Shown piece by piece: positions 8,885-16,375 of a DNA stretch of 38,252 nucleotides (its first letter is position 1; the number at the start of each line of letters is the position of its first letter). The DNA comes from an uncultured Pelagibacteraceae bacterium (GTDB taxonomy: Bacteria; Pseudomonadota; Alphaproteobacteria; Pelagibacterales; Pelagibacteraceae): positions 1 through 38,252 of the forward strand of contig CACMJW010000010.1 in the NCBI GenBank assembly GCA_902614125.1, in the 5' to 3' direction. A model generated the notes under the pieces. It had not been told where the DNA came from and did not search any database. It saw only the letters and a list, made by a program, of their open reading frames with translations. The position numbers and the translations under genes were made by a program.

Positions 8885-9328
8885 ATGCACTTCAAGGCAT
8901 TAAAATTAATATTGCAATTCATATTTTTGATCATGATTTTTTCATGTTCAAACATTAAAGTTATTCCTATTTCTGAAGATGTAAAAAAAATTAAATACTA
9001 TAGCTCTAGCGGAGAAGTTATAAAAACTATTTATAAAAAATATGATGAAGTTACTAACGATTGGTATACAGCAGTGTGTGATAGAAGTGGGTCTGCTAAT
9101 AAATGTAATTATACTGGTGTTTCAATTAATCTCATCACTACAATAAATGATGATGATTTAGATCAATCAGATAACAACGATCAGGATCAATCAGATAACA
9201 ACGATCAGGATCAATCAGATAACAACGATCAGGATCAATCAGATAACAACGACCAACAAGAATCAGACCCTCCAGGTGAATTTTTTGGGTTTGATGGTTG
9301 TTTGGGTTGTGAAAATTTTAACGACTAA
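8885..9328 (+). CDS. Small lipoprotein with four acidic octapeptide repeats
   Basis: I do not recognise a family. The 147-residue product starts with a hydrophobic signal segment ending IMIFSC, so Cys21 is the likely lipidation site after signal peptidase II cleavage (the lipobox is imperfect, with Phe at -2). Residues 22-90 form a small polar domain containing two Cys. Then comes DQSDNNDQ four times in tandem (residues 93-124), an acidic, low-complexity linker, and a Gly/Phe/Cys-rich tail (GFDGCLGCENFND). The repeat is near-identical at DNA level, pointing to recent slippage. The gene stands alone, 88 bases after prpC, and its stop overlaps the nrdB stop tail to tail by four bases. Function unknown; a cell-envelope location is inferred. 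Confidence 0.7.
   Translation: MHFKALKLILQFIFLIMIFSCSNIKVIPISEDVKKIKYYSSSGEVIKTIYKKYDEVTNDWYTAVCDRSGSANKCNYTGVSINLITTINDDDLDQSDNNDQDQSDNNDQDQSDNNDQDQSDNNDQQESDPPGEFFGFDGCLGCENFND
9161..9256 (+). repeat. Four tandem 24-bp units inside the lipoprotein gene
   Basis: Units lie at 9161-9184, 9185-9208, 9209-9232 and 9233-9256. The first three are identical and the fourth differs at two bases near its end. Each unit is a multiple of three, so copy-number change would keep the reading frame and only lengthen or shorten the acidic repeat region. Each unit starts with GATC and contains a second GATC in the first three copies. Confidence 0.97.
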
Positions 9329-10338
9329 GAAAAAGCTTCTGTCCACGAACCTTGAGTTGATGCTTTTGAATATTCTGTAGCTCTTCCTTCAAAAAAGTTC
9401 ATATGTTCTACAGCATTCAACATAGTATCTAACCAAGTTAATGGATTTTTCTGAACATCATAAATAGGCTCAAGTCCTAATTGGGATAATCTTCTATTTC
9501 CAATGAAACGTATATAATCTTTTACTTCCTGCGCAGTTAATCCATTCATAGGACCCATCTCAAAAGCAAGATCGATGAAAGCATCTTCGTGATGAACTAT
9601 TGTTCTACAAGCTTCATATAATTCTTTTTTAAGTTGAGGTGTCCATATGTGTGGATTTTCATTAATGAACTCCTTAAATAATCTTATCATTGAATTACAG
9701 TGCAAAGTTTCGTCTCTTACAGACCAAGTTACAATTTGGCCCATGCCTTTCATTTTATTAAATCTTGGAAAATTTAATAAAATAGCAAAACTTGCAAACA
9801 ACTGAAGTCCTTCAGTGAATGCGCTGAAAACTGCAACTGTTTTTGCAATGTCTTCTTTTGACTCTACGTTAAAATTCTGCATGTAATCATACTTATCTTT
9901 CATCTCTTTATATTTCATGAAAGCTGAATACTCAGACTCTGGCATACCAATTGTATCAAGTAAATGAGAGTAAGCTGCGATATGAACTGTTTCCATAGAA
10001 GCAAAAGCCGTCATCATCATTAAAACCTCTGTTGGTTTAAAGACTGTTGTATAATGTCTTAGGTAACAATTGTTCACCTCAACGTCAGCTTGAGTAAAAA
10101 ATCTAAAAATCTGAGTTAAAAGATTTTTTTCTGATTGAGTGAGATTCTTTTGCCAATCTCTCACATCATCTCCTAATGGTACTTCCTCTGGCAACCAATG
10201 AATTCTTTGTTGTGTTAACCACGCATCATAGCACCATGGATATCTAAATGGTTTATAAACTGGATTTTCAACTAACAAACCCATATCCTTTGGTTTAATT
10301 ATTGGTGATTTTAAATTTTTCATACTTTCTACTGACAT
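9325..10338 (-). CDS. nrdB: Class Ia ribonucleotide reductase, beta (radical-generating) subunit
   Basis: Provides the tyrosyl radical for reduction of ribonucleotides. Di-iron ligands are recognisable: Asp in TQADVEV, Glu and His in METVHIAAY (31 residues later, the spacing of E. coli Asp84-Glu115), Glu in AFTEGLQ, and Glu and His in RDETLH. The Tyr of VHIAAY sits where E. coli Tyr122 carries the radical. I chose the ATG at 10338 (337 residues) because a clean GAGGAG lies 8 bases upstream; an in-frame GTG at 10347 would overlap that ribosome site. The start lies inside the last codons of nrdA. There is no N-terminal ATP-cone extension. The stop overlaps the lipoprotein stop by four bases. 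Confidence 0.95.
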   Translation of the reverse strand: MSVESMKNLKSPIIKPKDMGLLVENPVYKPFRYPWCYDAWLTQQRIHWLPEEVPLGDDVRDWQKNLTQSEKNLLTQIFRFFTQADVEVNNCYLRHYTTVFKPTEVLMMMTAFASMETVHIAAYSHLLDTIGMPESEYSAFMKYKEMKDKYDYMQNFNVESKEDIAKTVAVFSAFTEGLQLFASFAILLNFPRFNKMKGMGQIVTWSVRDETLHCNSMIRLFKEFINENPHIWTPQLKKELYEACRTIVHHEDAFIDLAFEMGPMNGLTAQEVKDYIRFIGNRRLSQLGLEPIYDVQKNPLTWLDTMLNAVEHMNFFEGRATEYSKASTQGSWTEAFS

Positions 10339-12266
10339 GATAAACACTCCTCGTATTCTGGTTGATTTTGTTTTTGATTTTTTGATTTGTATACATTTGC
10401 TGTAACATCGGTTGAGCTTGCATCATTAACATTTTCAGCTCTTTGAATTGATTTCGATCTACAATAATAAAGGCTTTTCAGACCTTTTTTCCATGCTTGA
10501 AAATGAATTTGGTGCAGATCTTTTTTATGGATATCTGCAGGAATAAAAATGTTGATCGATTGAGCTTGAGATATATGAGGTGTTCTATCTGCTCCCAAAT
10601 CAACAATCCATCTTTGATCTAGTTCGAATGCCGTTTTAAATACATCTTTTTCGTCTTTAGAAAGAAAACCTAAGTGAGAAACTGAACCTTGATTAGTAGT
10701 AATACTTGACCATGTATCTTCATCATTTTTACCGTATTTTTCTAGAACTTCAGTTAGATATTTATTTCTAACATTAAAAGATCCAGAAAGTGTTTTATGA
10801 GTGTAACTATTCGCTGCAATTGGTTCTACCCCTGGAGATGTTCCTCCACAAATAATAGAAATTGATGCTGTTGGAGCAATTGCTGTTTTATTTGAAAATC
10901 TCTCATTAATTCCATAATCAGCAGCATCAGGACATGGGCCTCTTTCATCAGCTAAATCTTTTGATGCTTGGTCAACTTGTTTTTGTATATTTGAAAATAT
11001 TTTTTTATTCCAAACTTTGCTCATTACAGACTCGAATGGTATTTTCTTTTGTTGAAAATAGGAATGAAGACCCATTACACCTAAACCTACACTTCTTTCT
11101 TTCAAAGCAGAGTAAGTGGCATCACTAAAAGATTCTGGTGCTTTTTCTATAAAATCTGTTAGCACGTTATCTAACATTCTCATTACATCTGGAATAAAGT
11201 TATTATCATCTTTCCATTCATCATATTTTTCTAAATTTAAAGATGATAAACAACATACTGCAGTTCTATCTCTCCCCTCTTTATCAATACCTGTTGGTAA
11301 AGTTATTTCACTACATAGATTAGATGTTTTTACTGTCAATCCAGCTAGCTTATGATGTTGAGGTATCATTCTATTAACAGTGTCAATGAAAACGATGTAA
11401 GGTTCACCAGTTTCAATTCTTGCGGTTAATAATCTGATCCATAAATTTCTTGCAGAAACTGTTGCTTGAACTGATTGATCTTTAGGACTTTTAAGTGCCC
11501 ATTGTTCATCTAGTTCAACAGCTCTCATAAACGCATCGGAAACTAAAACACCATGATGAAGATTTAGCGATCTTCTATTTGGATCACCTCCAGTTGGTCT
11601 TCTCATTTCAATAAATTCCTCGATCTCAGGATGATCAATTGGTAAATAGCAAGCTGCAGATCCTCTTCTTAAAGAACCTTGGCTTATAGCCATAGTTAAA
11701 GAGTCCATAACTTTAATGAATGGAATTATTCCAGATGTCTTTCCAACTCTTCCAATCTTTTCACCTATAGATCTTAAATTTCCCCAATAACTTCCAATAC
11801 CGCCCCCTTTAGCTGCAAGCCAAACGTTCTCACTCCATAAATCAAGTATTCCTGTTAAACTGTCTCCTGCTTCATTTAAGAAACAAGAAATAGGTAATCC
11901 TCTTTTTGTACCACCATTTGATAAAACAGGTGTTGCAGGCATGAACCATAAGTTACTGATATAATTATAAAGTCTTTGAGCGTGTAAGTTGTCATCTGCA
12001 TAATGGCTTGCTACTCTTGCGAAAAGATCTTGGTAAGATTCGTTTAAACCTAAATATCTATCACTTAAAGTTGCTTTACCGAATTCAGTTAAGTTACTAT
12101 CTCTTGATCTATCAATTTTGATGGTAATACCTTTTGAGTTTTGAAATAATTCTGTATCATTGTTCAATGAGAATAAATCTGGTCTTTTTTCGTTGTTTTC
12201 TGGATTAACAACAGGTTTAAAATCGGAGACAGCTTTTCGGATGGCTTGTGACAATATTTTGTTCAT
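10329..12266 (-). CDS. nrdA: Class Ia-type ribonucleotide reductase, alpha (catalytic) subunit
   Basis: Reduces ribonucleoside diphosphates to deoxyribonucleotides, with electrons from thioredoxin or glutaredoxin. In 645 residues I see the active-site pair Cys in PISCFLNEAG and Cys in AVCCLSSLNL, the radical Cys site SNLCSEITLP (NxCxE pattern), the Tyr-Tyr relay in LYYCRSKS and the C-terminal redox pair CLSCQ. Only about 60-70 residues precede the conserved barrel, and they do not resemble an ATP-cone, so the usual overall-activity site appears absent. The ATG at 12264-12266 is preceded by AAGAGG. nrdB follows with a 10-base overlap. The upstream gap holds a putative tandem NrdR operator. Confidence 0.95.
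   Translation of the reverse strand: MNKILSQAIRKAVSDFKPVVNPENNEKRPDLFSLNNDTELFQNSKGITIKIDRSRDSNLTEFGKATLSDRYLGLNESYQDLFARVASHYADDNLHAQRLYNYISNLWFMPATPVLSNGGTKRGLPISCFLNEAGDSLTGILDLWSENVWLAAKGGGIGSYWGNLRSIGEKIGRVGKTSGIIPFIKVMDSLTMAISQGSLRRGSAACYLPIDHPEIEEFIEMRRPTGGDPNRRSLNLHHGVLVSDAFMRAVELDEQWALKSPKDQSVQATVSARNLWIRLLTARIETGEPYIVFIDTVNRMIPQHHKLAGLTVKTSNLCSEITLPTGIDKEGRDRTAVCCLSSLNLEKYDEWKDDNNFIPDVMRMLDNVLTDFIEKAPESFSDATYSALKERSVGLGVMGLHSYFQQKKIPFESVMSKVWNKKIFSNIQKQVDQASKDLADERGPCPDAADYGINERFSNKTAIAPTASISIICGGTSPGVEPIAANSYTHKTLSGSFNVRNKYLTEVLEKYGKNDEDTWSSITTNQGSVSHLGFLSKDEKDVFKTAFELDQRWIVDLGADRTPHISQAQSINIFIPADIHKKDLHQIHFQAWKKGLKSLYYCRSKSIQRAENVNDASSTDVTANVYKSKNQKQNQPEYEECLSCQ
10347..10352 (-). 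promoter_or_regulatory. Ribosome binding site of nrdB inside the nrdA coding end
   Basis: GAGGAG on the minus strand, 8 bases before the chosen nrdB ATG. The same bases encode the two Glu residues just before the redox CxxC tail of NrdA, so the site is constrained both as protein and as translation signal. It decides the nrdB start over the upstream GTG. Confidence 0.75.
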
Positions 12267-12303
12267 ATAAACCTCTTGTTAATGTTACTCTTTTATGTAA
12301 AAA

Positions 12304-12319
12304 CAACTAGATGTTGTGT
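12304..12319 (-). promoter_or_regulatory. Putative NrdR box 1 upstream of nrdAB
   Basis: The core 12307-12316 reads CTAGATGTTG, matching the CwAnATnTwG core of known NrdR boxes. By hand the whole 16-mer agrees with the general consensus at about 12 of 16 positions. It lies 38-53 bases before the nrdA start. Together with box 2 it has the 31-base offset expected for NrdR tandem sites. No transcription start has been mapped. Confidence 0.5.
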
Positions 12320-12334
12320 GTTGAATGACTAAAT

Positions 12335-12350
12335 ATACTATATAAATAGG
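12335..12350 (-). promoter_or_regulatory. Putative NrdR box 2 upstream of nrdAB
   Basis: A weaker match (about 11 of 16 to the consensus, left half good, right half degenerate), starting exactly 31 bases from box 1 with 15 bases between them. NrdR binds paired boxes on one helix face at this spacing, which is the main reason for reporting it. The very AT-rich background makes a chance partial match possible. Confidence 0.35.
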
Positions 12351-12424
12351 AATTCAAGAGAACATTTATAGAACTTAAAAAATAATTATCAATAATTAAT
12401 TTAAAAAAATATAGATATATCCAC

Positions 12425-13879
12425 ATGGAAAATTCCACAAAAATAGACCCCTATGGCTTTAGAGAATATGACGCAAGATGGGTTTACGAAAAAGATATCA
12501 GCATTGAGGGAATCGAACAGCTTGGAAAAGGATTAGGAACTCAAATTAAAATACACACAAACAAGGAAAATCCAAGAGTAATAGTTGGTCATGACTACAG
12601 ATCTTATAGTGAAGAAATAAAATCATCTTTAATTAAAGGTTTAATTTTTACAGGATGTTATGTCGAAGACATAGGACTATCTTTGTCACCTATGGTTTAT
12701 TTTGCACAGTTTAATTTAAATGGAGATGCAGTCGCAATGGTTACGGCAAGTCATAATGAAAACGGTTGGACAGGAGTTAAAATGGGTATCAAAAAAGGTT
12801 TAACTCATGCACCTGAAGAAATGAAAGAATTAAAAGAAATCACTCTTGATCAAAAATTTACGAGAGGGGATGGTAATAAAAAACAAATAGATGATTTTCA
12901 ACTCATATATAAAAATGACTTGATTAATAAAAATAAAATTACAAAAAAAATTAAAGCAGTTGTAGCATGCGGGAATGGTACAGCTGGAATATTTGCCCCA
13001 GATATATTGAGAGGAATAGGCTGTGAGGTCGTTGAGCTTGATTGTAATTTAGACTGGACTTTTCCAAAATATAATCCAAATCCGGAAGATCTTGAAATGT
13101 TACATGAAATTGCAAAAGTTGTTAAAGAAAACGAGGCAGATATAGGATTTGGCTTTGATGGAGACGGAGATAGAGTTGGTGTTATAGATGAACAAGGAAA
13201 TGAAATATTTTCTGATAAAATTGGATTATTGATTGCAAGAAATTTATCAGAAAAACATAATGGTGCAAAATTTATTGTAGATGTGAAATCAACAGGTCTT
13301 TATTCTACAGATAAAATTTTAGCAAAAAATAATTGCAATACATTATATTGGAAAACTGGACATTCTCATATCAAAAGGAAAGTAAATATCGAAAATGCAT
13401 TAGCAGGTTTTGAAAAAAGTGGGCACTTTTTTTTTAATGAACCTTTAGGATATGGGTACGATGATGGCATTAACTCTGCTATTCAAGTCTGTCATTTATT
13501 AGATAATCAAAATAAAAAAATGAGCGAAATTACAAATGAGTTACCTAATACTTTTCAAACTCCTACAATGGCTCCGTTTTGTAAAGATGAGGAAAAATAT
13601 AATATTGTTGATGATTTAGTTAAAGAGATTAAGCAGATAAAGAATAATAAAACCATGATAGATGGTCAAGAAATCAAGGATATTTTAACAGTAAATGGTG
13701 TAAGATTTTCATTTGATGATGGCTCTTGGGGGTTAATTAGAGCGTCTTCAAACAAACCTTCTTTAGTTATCGTAACTGAAAGTCCTACATCTGATGAAAG
13801 AAAAAAAAGAATATTTGATTTTATTGATAATTTACTTCAAAAAACTGGCAAAATTGGTGAATACGATCAAAAAATTTGA
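12425..13879 (+). CDS. Phosphomannomutase/phosphoglucomutase
   Basis: Alpha-D-phosphohexomutase interconverting hexose 6- and 1-phosphates, feeding GDP-mannose or UDP-glucose synthesis for surface sugars. The 484-residue protein has the four-domain family layout: DYRS motif in domain 1, active-site phosphoserine loop TASHNENG (about residues 112-119), metal loop FDGDGDRVG near residues 246-254, sugar-specificity loop near GFEKSGHFFF, and a C-terminal phosphate-binding RASSNKPS. Such bifunctional PMM/PGM enzymes cannot be told apart by eye, so no gene symbol is given. It stands alone, divergent from nrdA across 158 AT-rich bases, and ends before a good intrinsic terminator. Confidence 0.92.
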   Translation: MENSTKIDPYGFREYDARWVYEKDISIEGIEQLGKGLGTQIKIHTNKENPRVIVGHDYRSYSEEIKSSLIKGLIFTGCYVEDIGLSLSPMVYFAQFNLNGDAVAMVTASHNENGWTGVKMGIKKGLTHAPEEMKELKEITLDQKFTRGDGNKKQIDDFQLIYKNDLINKNKITKKIKAVVACGNGTAGIFAPDILRGIGCEVVELDCNLDWTFPKYNPNPEDLEMLHEIAKVVKENEADIGFGFDGDGDRVGVIDEQGNEIFSDKIGLLIARNLSEKHNGAKFIVDVKSTGLYSTDKILAKNNCNTLYWKTGHSHIKRKVNIENALAGFEKSGHFFFNEPLGYGYDDGINSAIQVCHLLDNQNKKMSEITNELPNTFQTPTMAPFCKDEEKYNIVDDLVKEIKQIKNNKTMIDGQEIKDILTVNGVRFSFDDGSWGLIRASSNKPSLVIVTESPTSDERKKRIFDFIDNLLQKTGKIGEYDQKI

Positions 13880-13948
13880 TTTTAAAAAAAAATATTTTCA
13901 ACTAATAAGTGATCACAACATTCTAGAGAATCATTTAATATATATTGT

Positions 13949-13986
13949 GAGGTGATGGAGGGAGACTGAAGTCACCTCTTTTTTTT
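13949..13986 (+). terminator. Intrinsic terminator after the phosphohexomutase gene
   Basis: A perfect 7-bp stem, GAGGTGA (13949-13955) with TCACCTC (13972-13978), closes a 16-base purine-rich loop and is followed by eight T residues. It reads correctly for plus-strand transcripts from the mutase gene. The T tract touches the stop codon of the converging aminotransferase gene. On the minus strand the same hairpin lacks an immediate T tract, so termination in that direction is less sure. Confidence 0.8.
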
Positions 13987-15158
13987 CAACACAAATATTC
14001 CAGTGCTTTAAGTATTCCACCTTTTTTATATGGTATGTTTGATTTCATTAATCCCATCTCCACTCCAGCTAAAGTTCCTGCTAACATTAATTCATTAAAA
14101 TCACCTAAATGACCAATTCTAAAAATTTTACCTGCAACCTTTGCAAGTCCTGTTCCTAACGACATGTTATAATGATCTAAAATAATTTTTCTTAAAAAAT
14201 CAGCATCATGACCATCAGGAACCATTACTGCCGTCAATGAGTCTGAATATTCATCTGGATTTTTACAAAGTATTTCTAATCCCCACGATTTAACTGCAAC
14301 TCTTGTAGCTTCTGCAAATCTTTTGTGCCTTTTGAAAACATTATCTAAACCTTCTTCTGTAAGCATATTGATTGCTTCATCCAAGCCATAAAATAAGTTT
14401 GTGGCTGGTGTGTAAGGAAAGTAACCTTTTTTATTGTTTTCTAACATTGGTCCCCAATCCCAATACGATTTTGGTAATTCAGAAGTTTTGTATGCTTCTA
14501 AAGCTTTAGGACTTATTGCATTAAAGGAAAGTCCTGGAGGTAATAACAATCCTTTTTGAGAACCTCCAACAGTTACATCAACTTTCCACTCTTCATGTCT
14601 ATAATCAATAGAACCTAATGAAGATATCGTATCAACAAAAAATAAAGCTGGATGTTCCGCATTATCCATAGCTTTTCTAATTTCTCCAATTCTACTTGTA
14701 ACACCAGTAGAAGTTTCATTATGTACAGCACAAACTGCTTTAATTTTTTTATCTTTGTCTTCTTTTAATTTTTGTTCAACAATGTTTGGATCAACACCTG
14801 TTCTCCAATCACCTTCAACAAAGTCTACTTCAATTCTGAATTTTTGAGCAATATCCCACCAAAGTGTTGAAAAGTGTCCGGTTTCAAACATCAAGATTTT
14901 ATCACCAGCACTTAATGTGTTTACAAGTGCAGCCTCCCAAGCACCCGTTCCTGAAGCTGGAAAAATTATTACCGGCTCTGAAGTTTTAAATACTAATTTT
15001 ATTCGATCTAAAACTCTTAATCCTAATTCAGCAAAGTCTGGACCTCTGTGATCTATAGTTGGATAATCCATAGCTCTTAAAACTCTATCTGGAACGTTTG
15101 TTGGTCCAGGAATTTGTAAAAAATGTCGACCAGGTCTTATATTATTTGAAATTGCCAT
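13986..15158 (-). CDS. Serine--glyoxylate aminotransferase
   Basis: PLP enzyme transferring the amino group of serine to glyoxylate, giving hydroxypyruvate and glycine; it joins glyoxylate handling to the serine pathway. The 390-residue class V aminotransferase starts with PGRHFLQIPGPTNVP, has SGTGAWEAAL for phosphate binding (residues 69-78), a PLP-binding Asp in FFVDTISSLGS, and the Schiff-base Lys202 in GGSQKGLLLPPG. This block is typical of the SGAT/AGAT group. It is divergent from the enolase-superfamily gene with only 45 bases between the two ATGs, so the promoters must overlap. The adjacent hydroxyacid dehydrogenase could supply a 2-oxo acid such as glyoxylate; that link is an inference. 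Confidence 0.92.
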   Translation of the reverse strand: MAISNNIRPGRHFLQIPGPTNVPDRVLRAMDYPTIDHRGPDFAELGLRVLDRIKLVFKTSEPVIIFPASGTGAWEAALVNTLSAGDKILMFETGHFSTLWWDIAQKFRIEVDFVEGDWRTGVDPNIVEQKLKEDKDKKIKAVCAVHNETSTGVTSRIGEIRKAMDNAEHPALFFVDTISSLGSIDYRHEEWKVDVTVGGSQKGLLLPPGLSFNAISPKALEAYKTSELPKSYWDWGPMLENNKKGYFPYTPATNLFYGLDEAINMLTEEGLDNVFKRHKRFAEATRVAVKSWGLEILCKNPDEYSDSLTAVMVPDGHDADFLRKIILDHYNMSLGTGLAKVAGKIFRIGHLGDFNELMLAGTLAGVEMGLMKSNIPYKKGGILKALEYLC

Positions 15159-15203
15159 AACGGTGTATATGCTAAAGAATATATATAATCAATTTTATAA
15201 TGT

Positions 15204-16358
15204 ATGACAAATAGTAGTAATTTAATTGATAGCCTAGAAGTTTATGTTCTTAATAATCCAGATGAAGTAAAACCACATTGGGTTAGTCACTTTATAGTGC
15301 CAACAGCTAATGAACTCTTAATTAAAATTAAAACTAAAGATGGTCATTTTGGATTTGGTTTAGCAACAAGTTATACTGACATTGCTCCTATCATCAAACC
15401 ATTTTCAAATGGGTTACAAGATTTAATAATTGGAGAAGATCCATTTTGCCCTGAAAAAATTTATGAAAAAATTTTTAAATTAACTGATACACGACTTGGT
15501 AACGAAAAAGGTTGGAGTAGAGAAGCATTAATTAGAATTTCAGCAGCTTTAGATATTGCCTGTTGGGATTTGATAGGAAAAGCTTCAAATATCCCATTGT
15601 ATAAATTGTTTGGAGGATACAGAAATAAGATTCCTGTTTATGTTACATGTGCTTATTACAGAGATGGTAAAGATGAAAAAGAACTAAGAGATGAAATACA
15701 AAAATTAGTAAATATTGGTCATAAAAGTTTTAAAGTTAAAGTTGGAGGACTTTCTATCAAAGAAGATGTCAAGAGATTAGAAATTATTAGAGATGAAATT
15801 GGAGATCAAAAAGGTTTAATGATTGATGTCAATAGAGCATGGGATCTAAAAACCGCAATTGAAGGTGTAAAAGAGTTTGAAAAATTTAAACCTACATGGA
15901 TTGAAGAGCCCGTTAGATGGGAAGATGATAGAAGGACTTTAAAACTTTTATCAAAACAAACTAAAATTCCATTATCAGGTGGTGAAAGTGAAGTAACTAT
16001 TTATGGATGTAGATCCATGATAGAAGAAGATGCAATTCAAATTTTACAATTTGATTGCACAATGTTTGGTGGTTTTACTAATGGAAAAAAACTTTCTGCA
16101 TTGTGTGAATTAAATCATATAGATGTAGCTCCACATCATGATTGTTATATCCATGCGCCATTAGTAGCATCAACTCCAGCTGGAAGAATAGTTGAGTCAT
16201 TTGATGATGAGAGAGATCCTCTTCAAGCACAATTATTTGAAAATCCACATAAAATGAGTGAAGGATGGATTCATTTAAATAAAAAACCTGGTTTAGGTTT
16301 AGAGATTTCAGATACCGCGTTAAAAAAGTTCGGTAAACTAGTTTACAAAAATAAATAA
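15204..16358 (+). CDS. Mandelate-racemase-group enolase superfamily enzyme, probable acid-sugar dehydratase
   Basis: A 384-residue enolase-superfamily enzyme. Metal ligands are Asp208 (DVNRAW), Glu in IEEPV (234-235) and Glu261 (GGES). Catalytic bases are the KVK pair Lys177/Lys179 on one face and an Asp284-His311/312 dyad (FDCTMFGG, APHHDC) on the other, which is the arrangement of the mandelate racemase subgroup. Most such enzymes dehydrate sugar acids (galactarate, fuconate, tartrate and others) to 2-keto-3-deoxy acids; the substrate here cannot be read. It is followed after 17 bases by the FAD/Fe-S dehydrogenase, so the pair probably act on one hydroxyacid route. A TATAAT at 15196-15201 sits too near the ATG to be its own -10; another at 15184-15189 would give a very short leader. 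Confidence 0.87.
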   Translation: MTNSSNLIDSLEVYVLNNPDEVKPHWVSHFIVPTANELLIKIKTKDGHFGFGLATSYTDIAPIIKPFSNGLQDLIIGEDPFCPEKIYEKIFKLTDTRLGNEKGWSREALIRISAALDIACWDLIGKASNIPLYKLFGGYRNKIPVYVTCAYYRDGKDEKELRDEIQKLVNIGHKSFKVKVGGLSIKEDVKRLEIIRDEIGDQKGLMIDVNRAWDLKTAIEGVKEFEKFKPTWIEEPVRWEDDRRTLKLLSKQTKIPLSGGESEVTIYGCRSMIEEDAIQILQFDCTMFGGFTNGKKLSALCELNHIDVAPHHDCYIHAPLVASTPAGRIVESFDDERDPLQAQLFENPHKMSEGWIHLNKKPGLGLEISDTALKKFGKLVYKNK

Positions 16359-16375
16359 ACCTTTAATTAAGTTTT

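Noticed and set aside
9161..9256. CRISPR-like array
   Set aside because: The units are directly adjacent with no spacers and lie in frame within a coding region; it is a coding minisatellite.
15196..15201. TATAAT as the -10 box of the enolase-superfamily gene
   Set aside because: It is two bases from the ATG, so transcription would start inside the gene; an upstream TATAAT at 15184-15189 is more plausible but unproven.
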